A stretch of 64,000 nucleotides of DNA from Flavivirga abyssicola (GTDB lineage Bacteria > Bacteroidota > Bacteroidia > Flavobacteriales > Flavobacteriaceae): assembly GCF_030540775.2 (NCBI RefSeq), contig NZ_CP141266.1, positions 3,831,001-3,895,000 of the forward strand, read 5' to 3'. The notes below the pieces were generated by a model, which saw nothing but the letters and a program-made list of their open reading frames with translations, had not been told where the DNA came from and searched no databases. Made by a program: the position numbers and the translations under genes. Below are positions 25,252-34,256 of the stretch, piece by piece. Each line of letters starts with the position of its first letter. Within the stretch, counting starts at the first letter, position 1.

Positions 25252-25720
25252 AAATGTTTTAATAAATTAAGATTTAATTAACTTGTGTAAAAATCTAAAT
25301 GTTTTATTAAGACAAAGTGTTTTAGAGTCATTTGTTTGTTTCCCTCAGTAAAAAATATTTTAAGGATAATCAAAATGAACACGTATTGGAATTCGATAAT
25401 GTTCAATTTTGGAAAGGCATAAATAGGTTGATGTTATTTTCATAATAAACGTTAAGAAACATTTATTTACTTATAACTACAAAAATATAACCCTAAGAAA
25501 CTTATAATAGTTTTTAATACTCGATTTTTGATAATTAAGTTTATGTGGGGAAAGTGACAAGGACTAACTTAAAATTTTTATATTGACTTTAAAAAGTAAT
25601 ATTACGAGAGAATGTGAATCTTTCTGCTGCAATTAAGACAACATCTATTGAAACATACAATATGCCGTGTTGATAAAGTTAAGCGTGGTGTATATCATAA
25701 ATAACATAAAATAAAATTAA
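25252..25720. other. Divergent intergenic region
   Basis: This 469-base gap separates the SDR gene (minus) from galactonate dehydratase (plus) and must carry both promoters. I see no canonical TTG/TAnnTTTG pair, no strong inverted repeat and no coding sequence in it. Confidence 0.4.
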
Positions 25721-26878
25721 ATGAACGATTTAAAAATTGTTAAGATTGAATTATTCAAAGTACCACCGCGTTGGTTATTTCTTAAGATAACTACCCAGTC
25801 AGGTATTGTAGGTTGGGGAGAACCTGTTGTTGAAGGAAAAGCAGATTCAGTAGCTGCTTGTGTAAAAGAGTTAGAAAAATTTGTAATTGGTCGTAATGCA
25901 AATGAAATAGAAGATATATGGCAGGTTTTATACCGTGGTGGATTTTATAGAGGCGGCGCAATTTTAATGAGTGCTATTTCAGGAATCGATCAAGCTTTAT
26001 GGGATATAAAAGGAAAACATTTAAATGTACCTGTTTATGAACTTTTAGGTGGGGCAGTTCGTGATAGAATGAAAATGTATTGTTGGATTGGTGGAGATAA
26101 CCCGGATGTAGTCTTAGAACAAGCACATGAAAAGGTGAAAGCTGGTTTTAAAGCTGTAAAAATGAATTGCACAGGGGCCATGGATTGGGTGTCTTCTATA
26201 AAAGACGTTAAAACGGTAGCTAATAATATAAAACTATTAAGAGAGGAGTTTGGGTACGATTTAGATATAGGGTTAGATTTTCATGGGAGAATCCATAAAC
26301 CCATGGTAAAGCGATTGATAGATGAACTGGTTCCATATGAACCGATGTTTATTGAAGAGCCAGTTTTAACAGAAAATAATGATGCTTTAAAACATATATA
26401 TGGCTATACTAGCATACCTATAGCTACAGGTGAACGTATGTTTTCAAGATGGGATTTCAAGGACATATTACACCAAGGTGTTGTAGATATTATTCAACCA
26501 GATTTAAGTCATGCGGGTGGTATTTCGGAAGTAAGACGTATTGCTGCTATGGCAGAAGCTTATGATATTACTTTGGCACCTCATTGCCCTCTTGGTCCAG
26601 TTGCTTTGGCATCTTGCTTACATGTAGACTTTGTATCTGCAAATGCAATCATTCAAGAAAGTAGTATAGGTATACACTATAATCAAGGTTATGATATCTT
26701 AGATTACATGACTAACCCAGAGCTATTTGATATTAAAGATGGTTATATAGAACTGTTTAAAAAACCAGGTTTGGGTGTAGATATAGATGAAGATAAGTTA
26801 AAAGAAGCACAAAAAGTGGGACACGATTGGTCTAATCCGATTTGGAGACGCAAAGATGGAAGTTTTGCCGAATGGTAA
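25721..26878 (+). CDS. dgoD: D-galactonate dehydratase (enolase superfamily)
   Basis: This 385-residue enzyme dehydrates D-galactonate to 2-dehydro-3-deoxy-D-galactonate. It aligns along its whole length with what I recall of Escherichia coli DgoD, including PPRWLFLKI, GWGEPVVEGKA, WQVLYRGGFYRGG, ISGIDQALWDIKGK and the C-terminal GLGVDIDEDK and NPIWRRKDGSFAEW. Visible active-site elements are GLDFHGR (metal Asp and catalytic His), FIEEPV (Glu), ATGERMF (Glu) and LAPHCPLGP (catalytic His). It is transcribed away from the SDR and lactonase genes. Galactonate is the most likely substrate, but related sugar acids cannot be fully excluded. Confidence 0.93.
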   Translation: MNDLKIVKIELFKVPPRWLFLKITTQSGIVGWGEPVVEGKADSVAACVKELEKFVIGRNANEIEDIWQVLYRGGFYRGGAILMSAISGIDQALWDIKGKHLNVPVYELLGGAVRDRMKMYCWIGGDNPDVVLEQAHEKVKAGFKAVKMNCTGAMDWVSSIKDVKTVANNIKLLREEFGYDLDIGLDFHGRIHKPMVKRLIDELVPYEPMFIEEPVLTENNDALKHIYGYTSIPIATGERMFSRWDFKDILHQGVVDIIQPDLSHAGGISEVRRIAAMAEAYDITLAPHCPLGPVALASCLHVDFVSANAIIQESSIGIHYNQGYDILDYMTNPELFDIKDGYIELFKKPGLGVDIDEDKLKEAQKVGHDWSNPIWRRKDGSFAEW

Positions 26879-27259
26879 TGCTATAATAATATTTGTTTAG
26901 GTTATAGGTTTAAATTTCTTTATTTCTGAAATTACTTGGTGAGATGTTTTTTCTTAGTCCAGTATGTTATGCTGTCGGGATATTTATATGCTTTTTGTAA
27001 AGTGATTATCAATATTTTAACCCGCCTCATTTGATAATGATTAATAAATTACCTTAGATTAGTGAGTAAGAATGAGTAACATGTAGCATTTAAAAACAAA
27101 AACTTTACATTTTTATACTATTTTTATCTAATTGTAACTCACTGTTATACTATAAAATTTTACAAAATTTAGGACAAAATGCAAAAAAATCGGTTAAAAT
27201 GTTGTTTTTTAAGATTAATTGCATAGTTTTGCTATTCATAATCAAGAAAATTTTGTAAT
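26879..27259. other. Intergenic region before the surface block
   Basis: This 381-base gap contains a likely promoter close to its right end (27202-27231). The remainder is AT-rich with no structure I can support, and I see no terminator with a T run after dgoD. Confidence 0.4.
27202..27231 (+). promoter_or_regulatory. Flavobacterial-type promoter
   Basis: TTG (27202-27204) is followed after 19 bases by TAGTTTTG (27224-27231), which matches the TTG / TAnnTTTG consensus of Bacteroidota vegetative promoters. Transcription would start about 20 bases before the ATG at 27260. Confidence 0.55.
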
Positions 27260-27706
27260 ATGAAAATGAAAATTATATTTTTTAGTCTTAGTTTATTTTT
27301 AATAACAGGTGCCACCTTTGCCCAAAAAAAGGATACACCTAAAAGTATTATTAGCGAAAAAGTTGGTATAAAGAAATACCACGATAAAGAAGAATTAGAC
27401 CGTATGCAAAAAGGTCAATTATTAGAGCTTTATATAGAGCGAATAAAACTTCTTGTAAAAACATTACCTTATATAGCATTTGCAACCAAGCCAGGTGTAA
27501 CAATGTCTACTTTAGGTATCCCAAATACAAAAGATAATAGAGAAACTTTGAATGATGAGTTTGAAGCTTCAGATGCTTTTCTTGAAACGACTCTGAATTT
27601 CCAGCGAACCATGTTGCCCTATTCAGATAAAAGTAATTTGATTGCTGCCATTATCTTTTATGAAGATACAATGAAATCGCTGCATCAATACAGTGAATTT
27701 CATTAA
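27260..27706 (+). CDS. Exported protein of unknown function
   Basis: This 148-residue protein has a clear signal peptide (MKMKIIFFSLSLFLITGATFAQ) and no other recognisable motif. The mature part is charged and probably helical (DKEELDRMQKGQLLELYIERIKLLVKTLPYIAF, then EALDDEF-like acidic helices). It has no lipobox, no T9SS sorting domain and no Cys in the mature part, so a soluble periplasmic location is likely. It has its own promoter-like sequence upstream and a hairpin at 27723-27766 downstream. Confidence 0.75.
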   Translation: MKMKIIFFSLSLFLITGATFAQKKDTPKSIISEKVGIKKYHDKEELDRMQKGQLLELYIERIKLLVKTLPYIAFATKPGVTMSTLGIPNTKDNRETLNDEFEASDAFLETTLNFQRTMLPYSDKSNLIAAIIFYEDTMKSLHQYSEFH

Positions 27707-28161
27707 TTAAGAATTTATTTATATTATTTGTATCGTCTGACCTGATGATGATGATTTACAAATAATTAAAAGATTTTCATTAACCATATATATTATATAA
27801 ATAAGGTATAATAATAATTAAACCTTATTCCTTATTATTCTATAATTTATTTTATGGCACAAAACAATTTGTGCAAAATATAGAATAACAAAAACCATTA
27901 TAACATTACAGATTTTCTAAAAGTTTAAAACTTTATAAACACAAATTTTTTTCATTTATAAAGTTTTAGACTTTCGTTATATAAGATTTTTTATTTAGAT
28001 AAGAGTGGAAGAAATAAACAGGTGCATTACATCGAATAAATTAATAAGTAAAAACCTACATAATTATGCATTTCATCGAATTTATTCGCTTTTTATGGAA
28101 TTAAATTGTAAATAATTGTAAATTTGAATACTGAACTTAACAAGTGTTAATAATAACAGCT
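27707..28161. other. Intergenic region with two inverted repeats
   Basis: This 455-base gap carries a 10-bp inverted repeat (27723-27732 with 27757-27766) just after the preceding stop codon and a much longer one at 27920-27974. A TAAATTTG box (28119-28126) lies 35 bases before the next start but lacks a clear TTG partner. No ORF is supported. Confidence 0.45.
27920..27974. repeat. Long inverted repeat (20-bp arms)
   Basis: Bases 27920-27939 are complementary to 27955-27974 at 19 of 20 positions, and the one mismatch would be a U-G pair in RNA. The loop is 15 bases. It is not followed by a tight T run and lies 214 bases past the preceding gene, so a simple terminator is not obvious. It could be a protein binding site or a stable RNA structure. 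Confidence 0.5.
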
Positions 28162-29466
28162 ATGAAAAAAATTATACAAATAATGATGTTCCTTTTACTG
28201 GTTGGAAGTGCATCGGCGCAGCAAGAAAAAGGAATAATTGGTACAGATAATTGGTTAAATAATTGGACCGATTTTTATCCTAAAAGTGCTGACTATGGAG
28301 AGCCTAGTCAGATTCTTACAGGAAACATATCTAAAGATACTAAACTATATAAAAAAGATACATATCTATTAATGGGTAATGTTTTTGTTACAGATAGTAC
28401 TACACTAACTATAGAACCAGGAACCGTAATCATTGGTGATTGGGAATCAAAAGCATCTCTAACTATTGCCAAAGGAGCAACTATAATAGCTGAAGGTTTA
28501 GAAACCGACCCTATAGTGTTTACTTCTAATAGAAGTGTTAAAAAAGCTGGTGATTGGGGAGGCATTATTTTATTAGGTGATGCCCCAACTAATAAATTTG
28601 GAAATGGTTCTGTTGCATCTATGTATGCGAATCTTGACCAATCATCTTATGGACATACAAATTACGGTGGTAATAATATTAAAAGTAATTCTGGGGTATT
28701 AAAATATGTTAGAATTGAATATGCAGGAAAGAGAAGAAGAGGAGGAGCAAATTTTGATGGTCTATTATTAGCCAGTGTAGGTAGTGAAACTGTATTGGAA
28801 AATATAATGGTAAGTTATTGCGCTGGAGATTCTTTTGAGGTAATAGGCGGAGAGGTGAATTTACTTAAAGCGGTTTCTTATAGATCTAATAGTAATGACT
28901 TTAAATTTAATTTAGGAACACAATCTAGATTAGATAATTCATTAGCAATCCGATCTCCATATTCAACCAGTAGTGCTGGAGCAAGATGTTTAGAAATTAC
29001 TTCATACGATAAAAAAGAAGAAGTTGATTTCACAAAAGCAGGAACAACAGTAATTGCTAAAAATATGACAATGTTAAATCTAAGTGATGATTTAAATGCT
29101 CATATAGGATTAGGGTTGATTAAAGAAGCTGTTTTTATTGGTGAAAATGCTTCACTTGATATTAATAAGAGTGTTATTTCTGGATTTAATCCAGCAGTAA
29201 TATTAGATGATAAAATAATTATAAATCAAGAAAATTTAGAAAAAATTAAATTTGTTGACATGTTTTTCAACAATTGTAATGGAAACATATTTAAAGAGTA
29301 TAACTCTAATAATGAAGACTTAGAAAATTGGTATGGTAACAGATCTTTTTATAATGTCTATTCAAAAACTCAAAATTCAGAAACGTTTATTGATTTGAAG
29401 AATAAGAAAAGGCCTGATTATAGATTGCGTATTAATAAAATAATAGCAGCCAATGGAAAAAATTAA
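28162..29466 (+). CDS. Secreted right-handed beta-helix-type protein
   Basis: This 434-residue protein has a signal peptide (MKKIIQIMMFLLLVGSASAQ). A GTG at 28144 would add six residues, but the ATG at 28162 directly precedes the lysine-rich signal start and is preferred. The body shows the pattern of Bacteroidota surface proteins with a parallel beta-helix: LMGNVFVTDSTTLTIEPGTVIIGD, LTIAKGATIIAEGLETDPIVFTSNR, AGDWGGIILLGDAP and VLKYVRIEYAG. No T9SS sorting domain is visible at the C-terminus, which is unusual for this group. The function is unknown; an adhesion or surface role is possible. Confidence 0.75.
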   Translation: MKKIIQIMMFLLLVGSASAQQEKGIIGTDNWLNNWTDFYPKSADYGEPSQILTGNISKDTKLYKKDTYLLMGNVFVTDSTTLTIEPGTVIIGDWESKASLTIAKGATIIAEGLETDPIVFTSNRSVKKAGDWGGIILLGDAPTNKFGNGSVASMYANLDQSSYGHTNYGGNNIKSNSGVLKYVRIEYAGKRRRGGANFDGLLLASVGSETVLENIMVSYCAGDSFEVIGGEVNLLKAVSYRSNSNDFKFNLGTQSRLDNSLAIRSPYSTSSAGARCLEITSYDKKEEVDFTKAGTTVIAKNMTMLNLSDDLNAHIGLGLIKEAVFIGENASLDINKSVISGFNPAVILDDKIIINQENLEKIKFVDMFFNNCNGNIFKEYNSNNEDLENWYGNRSFYNVYSKTQNSETFIDLKNKKRPDYRLRINKIIAANGKN

Positions 29467-29473
29467 ATTTAAA

Positions 29474-29509
29474 GGGAAGGTCTTCATAAAGTAAAATGAT
29501 AACCTTCCC
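29474..29509 (+). terminator. Terminator-like hairpin
   Basis: GGGAAGGT (29474-29481) pairs with ACCTTCCC (29502-29509). The flanks AAATTTAAA also pair loosely. It lies 8 bases after the beta-helix gene; the following T-rich stretch is interrupted, so efficiency is uncertain. Confidence 0.5.
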
Positions 29510-29584
29510 ATAAATTTAAAATAAGTTTTCTTTTTATTAAACCAACCAACAATTATTAAAAGTGAATTTCAATTATTCTAATGG

Positions 29585-29600
29585 TATCGTTAGAACGATA
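29585..29600. promoter_or_regulatory. Small palindrome upstream of the adhesin operon
   Basis: TATCGTT (29585-29591) and AACGATA (29594-29600) form a near-perfect 16-base palindrome, 45 bases before the ATG at 29645. It is the right size for a dimeric regulator site. No other copy was noticed. Confidence 0.3.
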
Positions 29601-29644
29601 ATTGTTTCCCAAAGTTTTTTATTAACTAAAGAGAATGATATCGT

Positions 29645-31096
29645 ATGAAGAACTTTACTATTAAAACTAATCTTACTACCATTGTTATTTTTCTGTTTTT
29701 TGCGGGTCAAATCAAGGCGCAAATTGTAAACCCTCCTAGCACAGAATTTACAAATGCTTGTGCGAGTCCTTCCTTTAACACTTATAATGTAAAGTTTTCA
29801 TTTGAATCTACATTAATAAATGCCTCTAATCAATTTGTATTGGAGCTTTCTGATGAAAATGGGAGTTTTTCAAGCCCAGAAATACTTTTCACATCTGCTG
29901 CTGGAGCAATTACAACGTCGCCAGCTACGATTAATTTTTCTGTACCAACTACAATTGCAGGAGAAGCATATAAAGTACGAGTAAAAAGTACTTCACCGGC
30001 ATCAACAAGTAGCGGTTCTAATTCTTTTGCTGCATATTATAAATTTCAAGACACACCTTTTACTATTAATAACTTAAATGAGACAGGTGTTTACTGTGCC
30101 GGAGGAAGCTATTTACTTACTATAGATAATCCGGGAACAGGAGACAACGATTCGCCATTACAATATCCTTCATTAACATTTAATTGGTTTAAAGAAACAA
30201 GCCCAACTACATCCGTTTTTGTAGATTCTGGGGCTAGTTTAGCTGTTAGTGAACCAGGAACCTATTTTGTTGAAACAAATTATGGGTCCTGTTCTTCAAA
30301 TTCGTTTTCAAATAGAGTAACCGTTAGTCAAGCCTCATCTGGAGGCTCTACTAGTATAAGTTCTAGTTTTGGTAATCCATATTGTTCTAGTTTAGGGGCA
30401 ACAACTTTAAGTACTGTTTCTGGTGGTGTTAGCTATCAGTGGTTTAAAGATGGTAATGAGATTGCAGATGCTACAAGTGATACATATATAACAGACCAAT
30501 CTGGATTATACGAGGTAAATGTTTCATTAGGAGCATGTTCAACTAGTGGATCCATTAATTTAGATGCCAATCAATTTACAAGTAGTATTGATGTTGAGGA
30601 GACACCAGCTGTTAATTTAATGCCAGCAAGTGGGACTTTAACAATTACTTTAACAGATACAGCAACTAATCCAGAATATGAATGGTATTTAAACGACGTA
30701 TTAATTCCAGGAGCTACTGGCAATAGTTTTGAAGCATCGCAGATAGGTGACTATAAGGCTGTTATAAAACAAACGGTAGGTTGTGTATCATCAAAAGAAT
30801 TTCTTTTTGTAATACAAGAAACCTTTCCCGATGTTGAAAATATCCCCAATTTAATAAGCCCTAATGGAGACGGTGTAAATGATACTTGGGTAATTCCCAA
30901 AGCGTATATAACAGGAACAAATGCAGAAATTATATTAATTAGCTCGCAAGGAGAAATTGTATTTCAAACCAATGATTATCAGAATAATTGGCCACAAACA
31001 GAATTAGATTTTAAAGATGTAAACCCAGTTTACTATTATATAATAACTACCGAGGATCAAAAAACAAAAAAGGGTTCAATTACGGTTATAAAATAG
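29645..31096 (+). CDS. T9SS type B sorting (gliding motility-associated C-terminal) domain protein
   Basis: This 483-residue secreted protein has a signal peptide (about 1-25), a body of Ig-like beta modules (for example YQWFKDGNEIADATSDTYITDQSGLYEVNVS and YEWYLNDVLIPGATGNSFEASQIGDYKAVI) and a C-terminal type B sorting domain beginning NLISPNGDGVNDTWVIPKAY and ending in GSITVIK. Proteins with this domain need the T9SS and usually a PorP/SprF-like helper. Such a gene starts 1 base after this stop codon, so the two are coupled. It is probably a surface protein of the same export pathway as the giant adhesin downstream. Confidence 0.88.
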   Translation: MKNFTIKTNLTTIVIFLFFAGQIKAQIVNPPSTEFTNACASPSFNTYNVKFSFESTLINASNQFVLELSDENGSFSSPEILFTSAAGAITTSPATINFSVPTTIAGEAYKVRVKSTSPASTSSGSNSFAAYYKFQDTPFTINNLNETGVYCAGGSYLLTIDNPGTGDNDSPLQYPSLTFNWFKETSPTTSVFVDSGASLAVSEPGTYFVETNYGSCSSNSFSNRVTVSQASSGGSTSISSSFGNPYCSSLGATTLSTVSGGVSYQWFKDGNEIADATSDTYITDQSGLYEVNVSLGACSTSGSINLDANQFTSSIDVEETPAVNLMPASGTLTITLTDTATNPEYEWYLNDVLIPGATGNSFEASQIGDYKAVIKQTVGCVSSKEFLFVIQETFPDVENIPNLISPNGDGVNDTWVIPKAYITGTNAEIILISSQGEIVFQTNDYQNNWPQTELDFKDVNPVYYYIITTEDQKTKKGSITVIK

Positions 31097-31097
31097 C

Positions 31098-34000
31098 ATG
31101 AAGAAGTATTTAATACATATCGTTTTATTTTTATGTTTTACGCAACAATTCCATGCTCAAGAAGATGGGGTTGTTTCGTTTGCAATACCTGTTAGAAATT
31201 CTTTAAAATTTAATAGACATATTATTAACCCGACCTTTAGTTTTGTAAGAGAACAAAATAAATATATTAGTTTTAACAATAGAAGACAATGGGTTCAATT
31301 CGATGATGCCCCACAAACATATTTATTTGGATATTCTGGTAGGTTTAGAGAAGACATAGGAGTTGGCGTTAGTTTATTTCAACAAAATTATGGCGTATTA
31401 ACAACTTTTGGAGGGCTTTTAAACTTTGCCTATAATGTCGTTTTAAATAGAGATAGTAATCTAACTTTTGGTCTAAATTTAGGATTTTACAGAAGTGGTT
31501 TAAACGAAGGTAAAGTCGTAACAAATTTCCCAGATTCATCATTGGATAATATCCCTTCAAACTCCCTACTAACCATAAACCCTGGAATAAATTATGGTAC
31601 AGACTTTCTTGATTTTGGAATCGCAATAAACAATGCTGTTTTGTATAATCTTAATGCATCTAAAATGGTTGAAGATGATCCAGAACAAAGTGTACAAGCT
31701 CATGTTATGTACACTGGTTATGCAAATACCCGTGGTTTTTTTGATGAAAGTAAATTTTCTGGACTAATCAAGTCAGAATTCAAAAAAGACAATACAGTCA
31801 TTTCAGGAATAGCCATGCTAACAGTACCCAAAGGTATTTGGGCGCAAGCAGGGTATAATACTTTGTACGGGTTATTTGGTGGTATAGGTTTTAATATAAG
31901 TACTCAGATTTCTATAGAGTATAATTATGAAAAAGCGATGGGAGACCTAGTAGATTTTGGTAGTTCCCATGATATTACTTTAGCTTATAAATTCAAAAAC
32001 AGATACAGATATAGATATAGTGGTGATGAAGAAGAAGGTTCTGTTATTATTCCAGACAAAAAATCGAGACGTTATATCGCTAAGCGAAGAGCGCCTTCTA
32101 AACCAAAAGTATCAGCTCAAGATAGAGCAGCTGCAAGAGCTAAAGCTAAGGCGGATGCTGAAGCCAGAGTAGCAGCAGCGGAAGCAAGAGCAAAAGAAAG
32201 AGCAGAAGCAGCAGAAAGAGCTAAAGCTGAAGCTGAAGCCAAAGCAGGAGAAGAAGCTAGACTAAAACGAGAGGCTGAAGCGGCAGCGGCCAAGGCCAAA
32301 GCAGACGAAGAAGCTAGACTAAAACGAGAGGCTGAAGCGGCAGCGGCCAAGGCCAAAGCAGACGAAGAAGCTAGACTGAAACGAGAAGCAGAAGCGGCAG
32401 CGGCCAAGGCGAAAGCGGACGAAGAAGCTAGACTGAAACGTGAGGCAGAAGCGGCAGCGGCCAAAGCAAAAGCAGACGAAGAGGCTAGGCTTAAACGTGA
32501 GGCAGAAGCGGCAGCGGCCAAGGCGAAAGCGGACGAAGCGGCTAGGCTTAAACGAGAAGCAGAAGCGGCAGTGGCCAAAGCCAAAGCGGACGAAGAAGCT
32601 AGACTGAAACGAGAGGCAGAAGCGGCAGTGGCCAAAGCGAAAGCGGACGAAGAAGCTAGACTGAAACGTGAGGCAGAAGCGGCAGCGGCCAAAGCGAAAG
32701 CAGACGAAGAAGCTAGACTGAAACGTGAGGCAGAAGCGGCAGCAGCCAAGGACAAAGCAGACGAAGAAGCTAGACTGAAACGAGAAGCAGAAGCGGCAGC
32801 AGCCAAGGCCAAAGCAGACGAAGAAGCTAGACTAAAACGTGAGGCAGAAGCGGCAGCGGCCAAGGCCAAAGCAGACGAAGAAGCTAGGCTTAAACGTGAG
32901 GCAGAAGCGGCAGCAGCCAAAGCGAAAGCAGACGAAGAAGCTAGACTAAAACGAGAGGCAGAAGCGGCAGCAGCCAAGGCGAAAGCAGACGAAGAAGCTA
33001 GACTGAAACGAGAGGCAGAAGCGGCAGCGGCCAAGGCCAAAGCGGACGAAGAAGCTAGATTGAAACGTGAGGCAGAAGCGGCAGCGGCCAAAGCGAAAGC
33101 AGACGAAGAAGCTAGACTGAAACGTGAGGCAGAAGCGGCAGCAGCCAAGGCCAAAGCAGACGAAGAAGCTAGACTAAAACGAGAAGCAGAAGCGGCAGCA
33201 GCCAAAGCGAAAGCGGACGAAGAAGCTAGATTGAAACGAGAGGCAGAAGCGGCAGCAGCCAAAGCGAAAGCGGACGAAGAAGCTAGACTGAAACAAGAAG
33301 CAGAAGCGGCAGCGGCCAAGGCGAAAGCAGAGGAAGAAGCTAAAGCAGCAGCACCAACACCAGTTGACGATATTACTAAATCGATGAATGATTTATTAAC
33401 AAAGCTAGATGAAACGGTAGCTAGTAGAGATAAAGATCTTAAAGATTTAAAAGAAGAAAATGATTTAGGTGAAAAAGGAATTTTCACAGCGCCGAAACCT
33501 TTTAAAAGTATAACAGCAGAAAATGCGGCACTAGAATCCTTGAAGTCAGAACTTGATGGTGTTATAAACACCCGAAATGAAAAAATTACAGAACTAGAAA
33601 AATCATATAGAGGTTCAATCAACCCTGCTGATTTAAAAATGCTGGAAAGATTGAAATTAGAGCAAGCGCAAGCATTGAAGTCTAGAGAAAATTTAATGGG
33701 AACATTAGAAAAAATTAAAGTAGCTACAGAAATAGAGAGAAAACGAAGAATTAAGCGAGCAGCTTACGATAATGCGGATGATAGATATTCTAAGGATATG
33801 GCAACATTAAATAGAATTAAGCAAAATACTCCTGTAAGTTCAGTACCTCTTAAAGAAGAAGATTTTGATTTTGGTGAAAAACAGAGTGGTAATATACGGA
33901 TTGTAAAAGATGTTAAAAATGTAGAGAGTGGTTATTATTTAGTGATTGCTGTACATGATAATGTTGATAAAAGAGATGAATTTGTGAAGAAAACAGTATC

Positions 34001-34163
34001 TGCTGGACAATCAAACGTAAACTTCTTCTACGATGAAAACACTAGTAAATATTTCATTTATTATGAACAGTATAGTAGTGTAGAACAAGCAACAAGAGCT
34101 TTACAATCTAAAGGAGATAAGCCATATAATGGAGAAATGTCTATGGTTAAAATAGAAAATTAA
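31098..34163 (+). CDS. PorP/SprF family T9SS outer membrane protein fused to a long repeated coiled coil and a C-terminal SPOR-like domain
   Basis: This 1021-residue protein has a signal peptide, then a PorP/SprF barrel domain at about 20-305 (VSFAIPVRNSLKFNRHIINPTFSFVREQNKYISFNNRRQWVQFDDAP, ending HDITLAYKFKNRYRY). A basic linker follows, then an Ala/Glu/Lys/Arg-rich coiled coil: 19 tandem copies of the 19-residue unit EEARLKREAEAAAAKAKAD (DNA 32250-33332). A further charged helical part and a C-terminal ~75-residue domain (GYYLVIAVHDNVDKRDEFV... YFIYYEQYSSVEQATRALQ) resembling SPOR/peptidoglycan-binding folds complete it. Normal PorP/SprF proteins are about 300-350 residues, so this is a large fusion. 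The coiled coil may span the periplasm to the cell wall or gliding apparatus, which is inference. Confidence 0.88.
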   Translation: MKKYLIHIVLFLCFTQQFHAQEDGVVSFAIPVRNSLKFNRHIINPTFSFVREQNKYISFNNRRQWVQFDDAPQTYLFGYSGRFREDIGVGVSLFQQNYGVLTTFGGLLNFAYNVVLNRDSNLTFGLNLGFYRSGLNEGKVVTNFPDSSLDNIPSNSLLTINPGINYGTDFLDFGIAINNAVLYNLNASKMVEDDPEQSVQAHVMYTGYANTRGFFDESKFSGLIKSEFKKDNTVISGIAMLTVPKGIWAQAGYNTLYGLFGGIGFNISTQISIEYNYEKAMGDLVDFGSSHDITLAYKFKNRYRYRYSGDEEEGSVIIPDKKSRRYIAKRRAPSKPKVSAQDRAAARAKAKADAEARVAAAEARAKERAEAAERAKAEAEAKAGEEARLKREAEAAAAKAKADEEARLKREAEAAAAKAKADEEARLKREAEAAAAKAKADEEARLKREAEAAAAKAKADEEARLKREAEAAAAKAKADEAARLKREAEAAVAKAKADEEARLKREAEAAVAKAKADEEARLKREAEAAAAKAKADEEARLKREAEAAAAKDKADEEARLKREAEAAAAKAKADEEARLKREAEAAAAKAKADEEARLKREAEAAAAKAKADEEARLKREAEAAAAKAKADEEARLKREAEAAAAKAKADEEARLKREAEAAAAKAKADEEARLKREAEAAAAKAKADEEARLKREAEAAAAKAKADEEARLKREAEAAAAKAKADEEARLKQEAEAAAAKAKAEEEAKAAAPTPVDDITKSMNDLLTKLDETVASRDKDLKDLKEENDLGEKGIFTAPKPFKSITAENAALESLKSELDGVINTRNEKITELEKSYRGSINPADLKMLERLKLEQAQALKSRENLMGTLEKIKVATEIERKRRIKRAAYDNADDRYSKDMATLNRIKQNTPVSSVPLKEEDFDFGEKQSGNIRIVKDVKNVESGYYLVIAVHDNVDKRDEFVKKTVSAGQSNVNFFYDENTSKYFIYYEQYSSVEQATRALQSKGDKPYNGEMSMVKIEN
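32250..33332 (+). repeat. 19 tandem copies of a 57-bp repeat
   Basis: The repeat unit is 57 bp long and occurs 19 times in frame without insertions: the first and last GCT-AGA positions (32256 and 33282) are 1026 bases apart, exactly 18 periods. Copies differ mostly at third codon positions (GCC/GCG/GCA, CGA/CGT, CTG/CTA/CTT), and a few change a residue (EAARL, AAVAK, KDKAD, KQEAE). It encodes the coiled coil of the PorP/SprF fusion. Confidence 0.95.
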
Positions 34164-34256
34164 AAAAATATATATGTAATAAAATTAGCCCAGCTTACTT
34201 TATCTGATTATGCCCCTAAACCTATGAGGATAAAGAAGCGTCAAATATAAACTATT

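Noticed and set aside
25721-26878. Generic mandelate racemase-type enzyme instead of galactonate dehydratase
   Set aside because: Full-length match to DgoD, including the C-terminal NPIWRRKDGSFAEW segment and active-site motifs, makes the specific call better.
28144-28161. GTG start of the beta-helix protein
   Set aside because: It adds MLIITA before the lysine-rich signal start; the ATG at 28162 gives a normal signal peptide.
32250-33332. CRISPR-like direct repeats
   Set aside because: The repeats are contiguous with no unique spacers, keep the reading frame and encode a coiled coil.
32117-33622. A 501-codon open frame on the minus strand, rich in Ala and Ser
   Set aside because: It is antisense to the 57-bp repeat array. 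The repeat composition removes stop codons on the other strand, and the product is a low-complexity mirror of the coiled coil.
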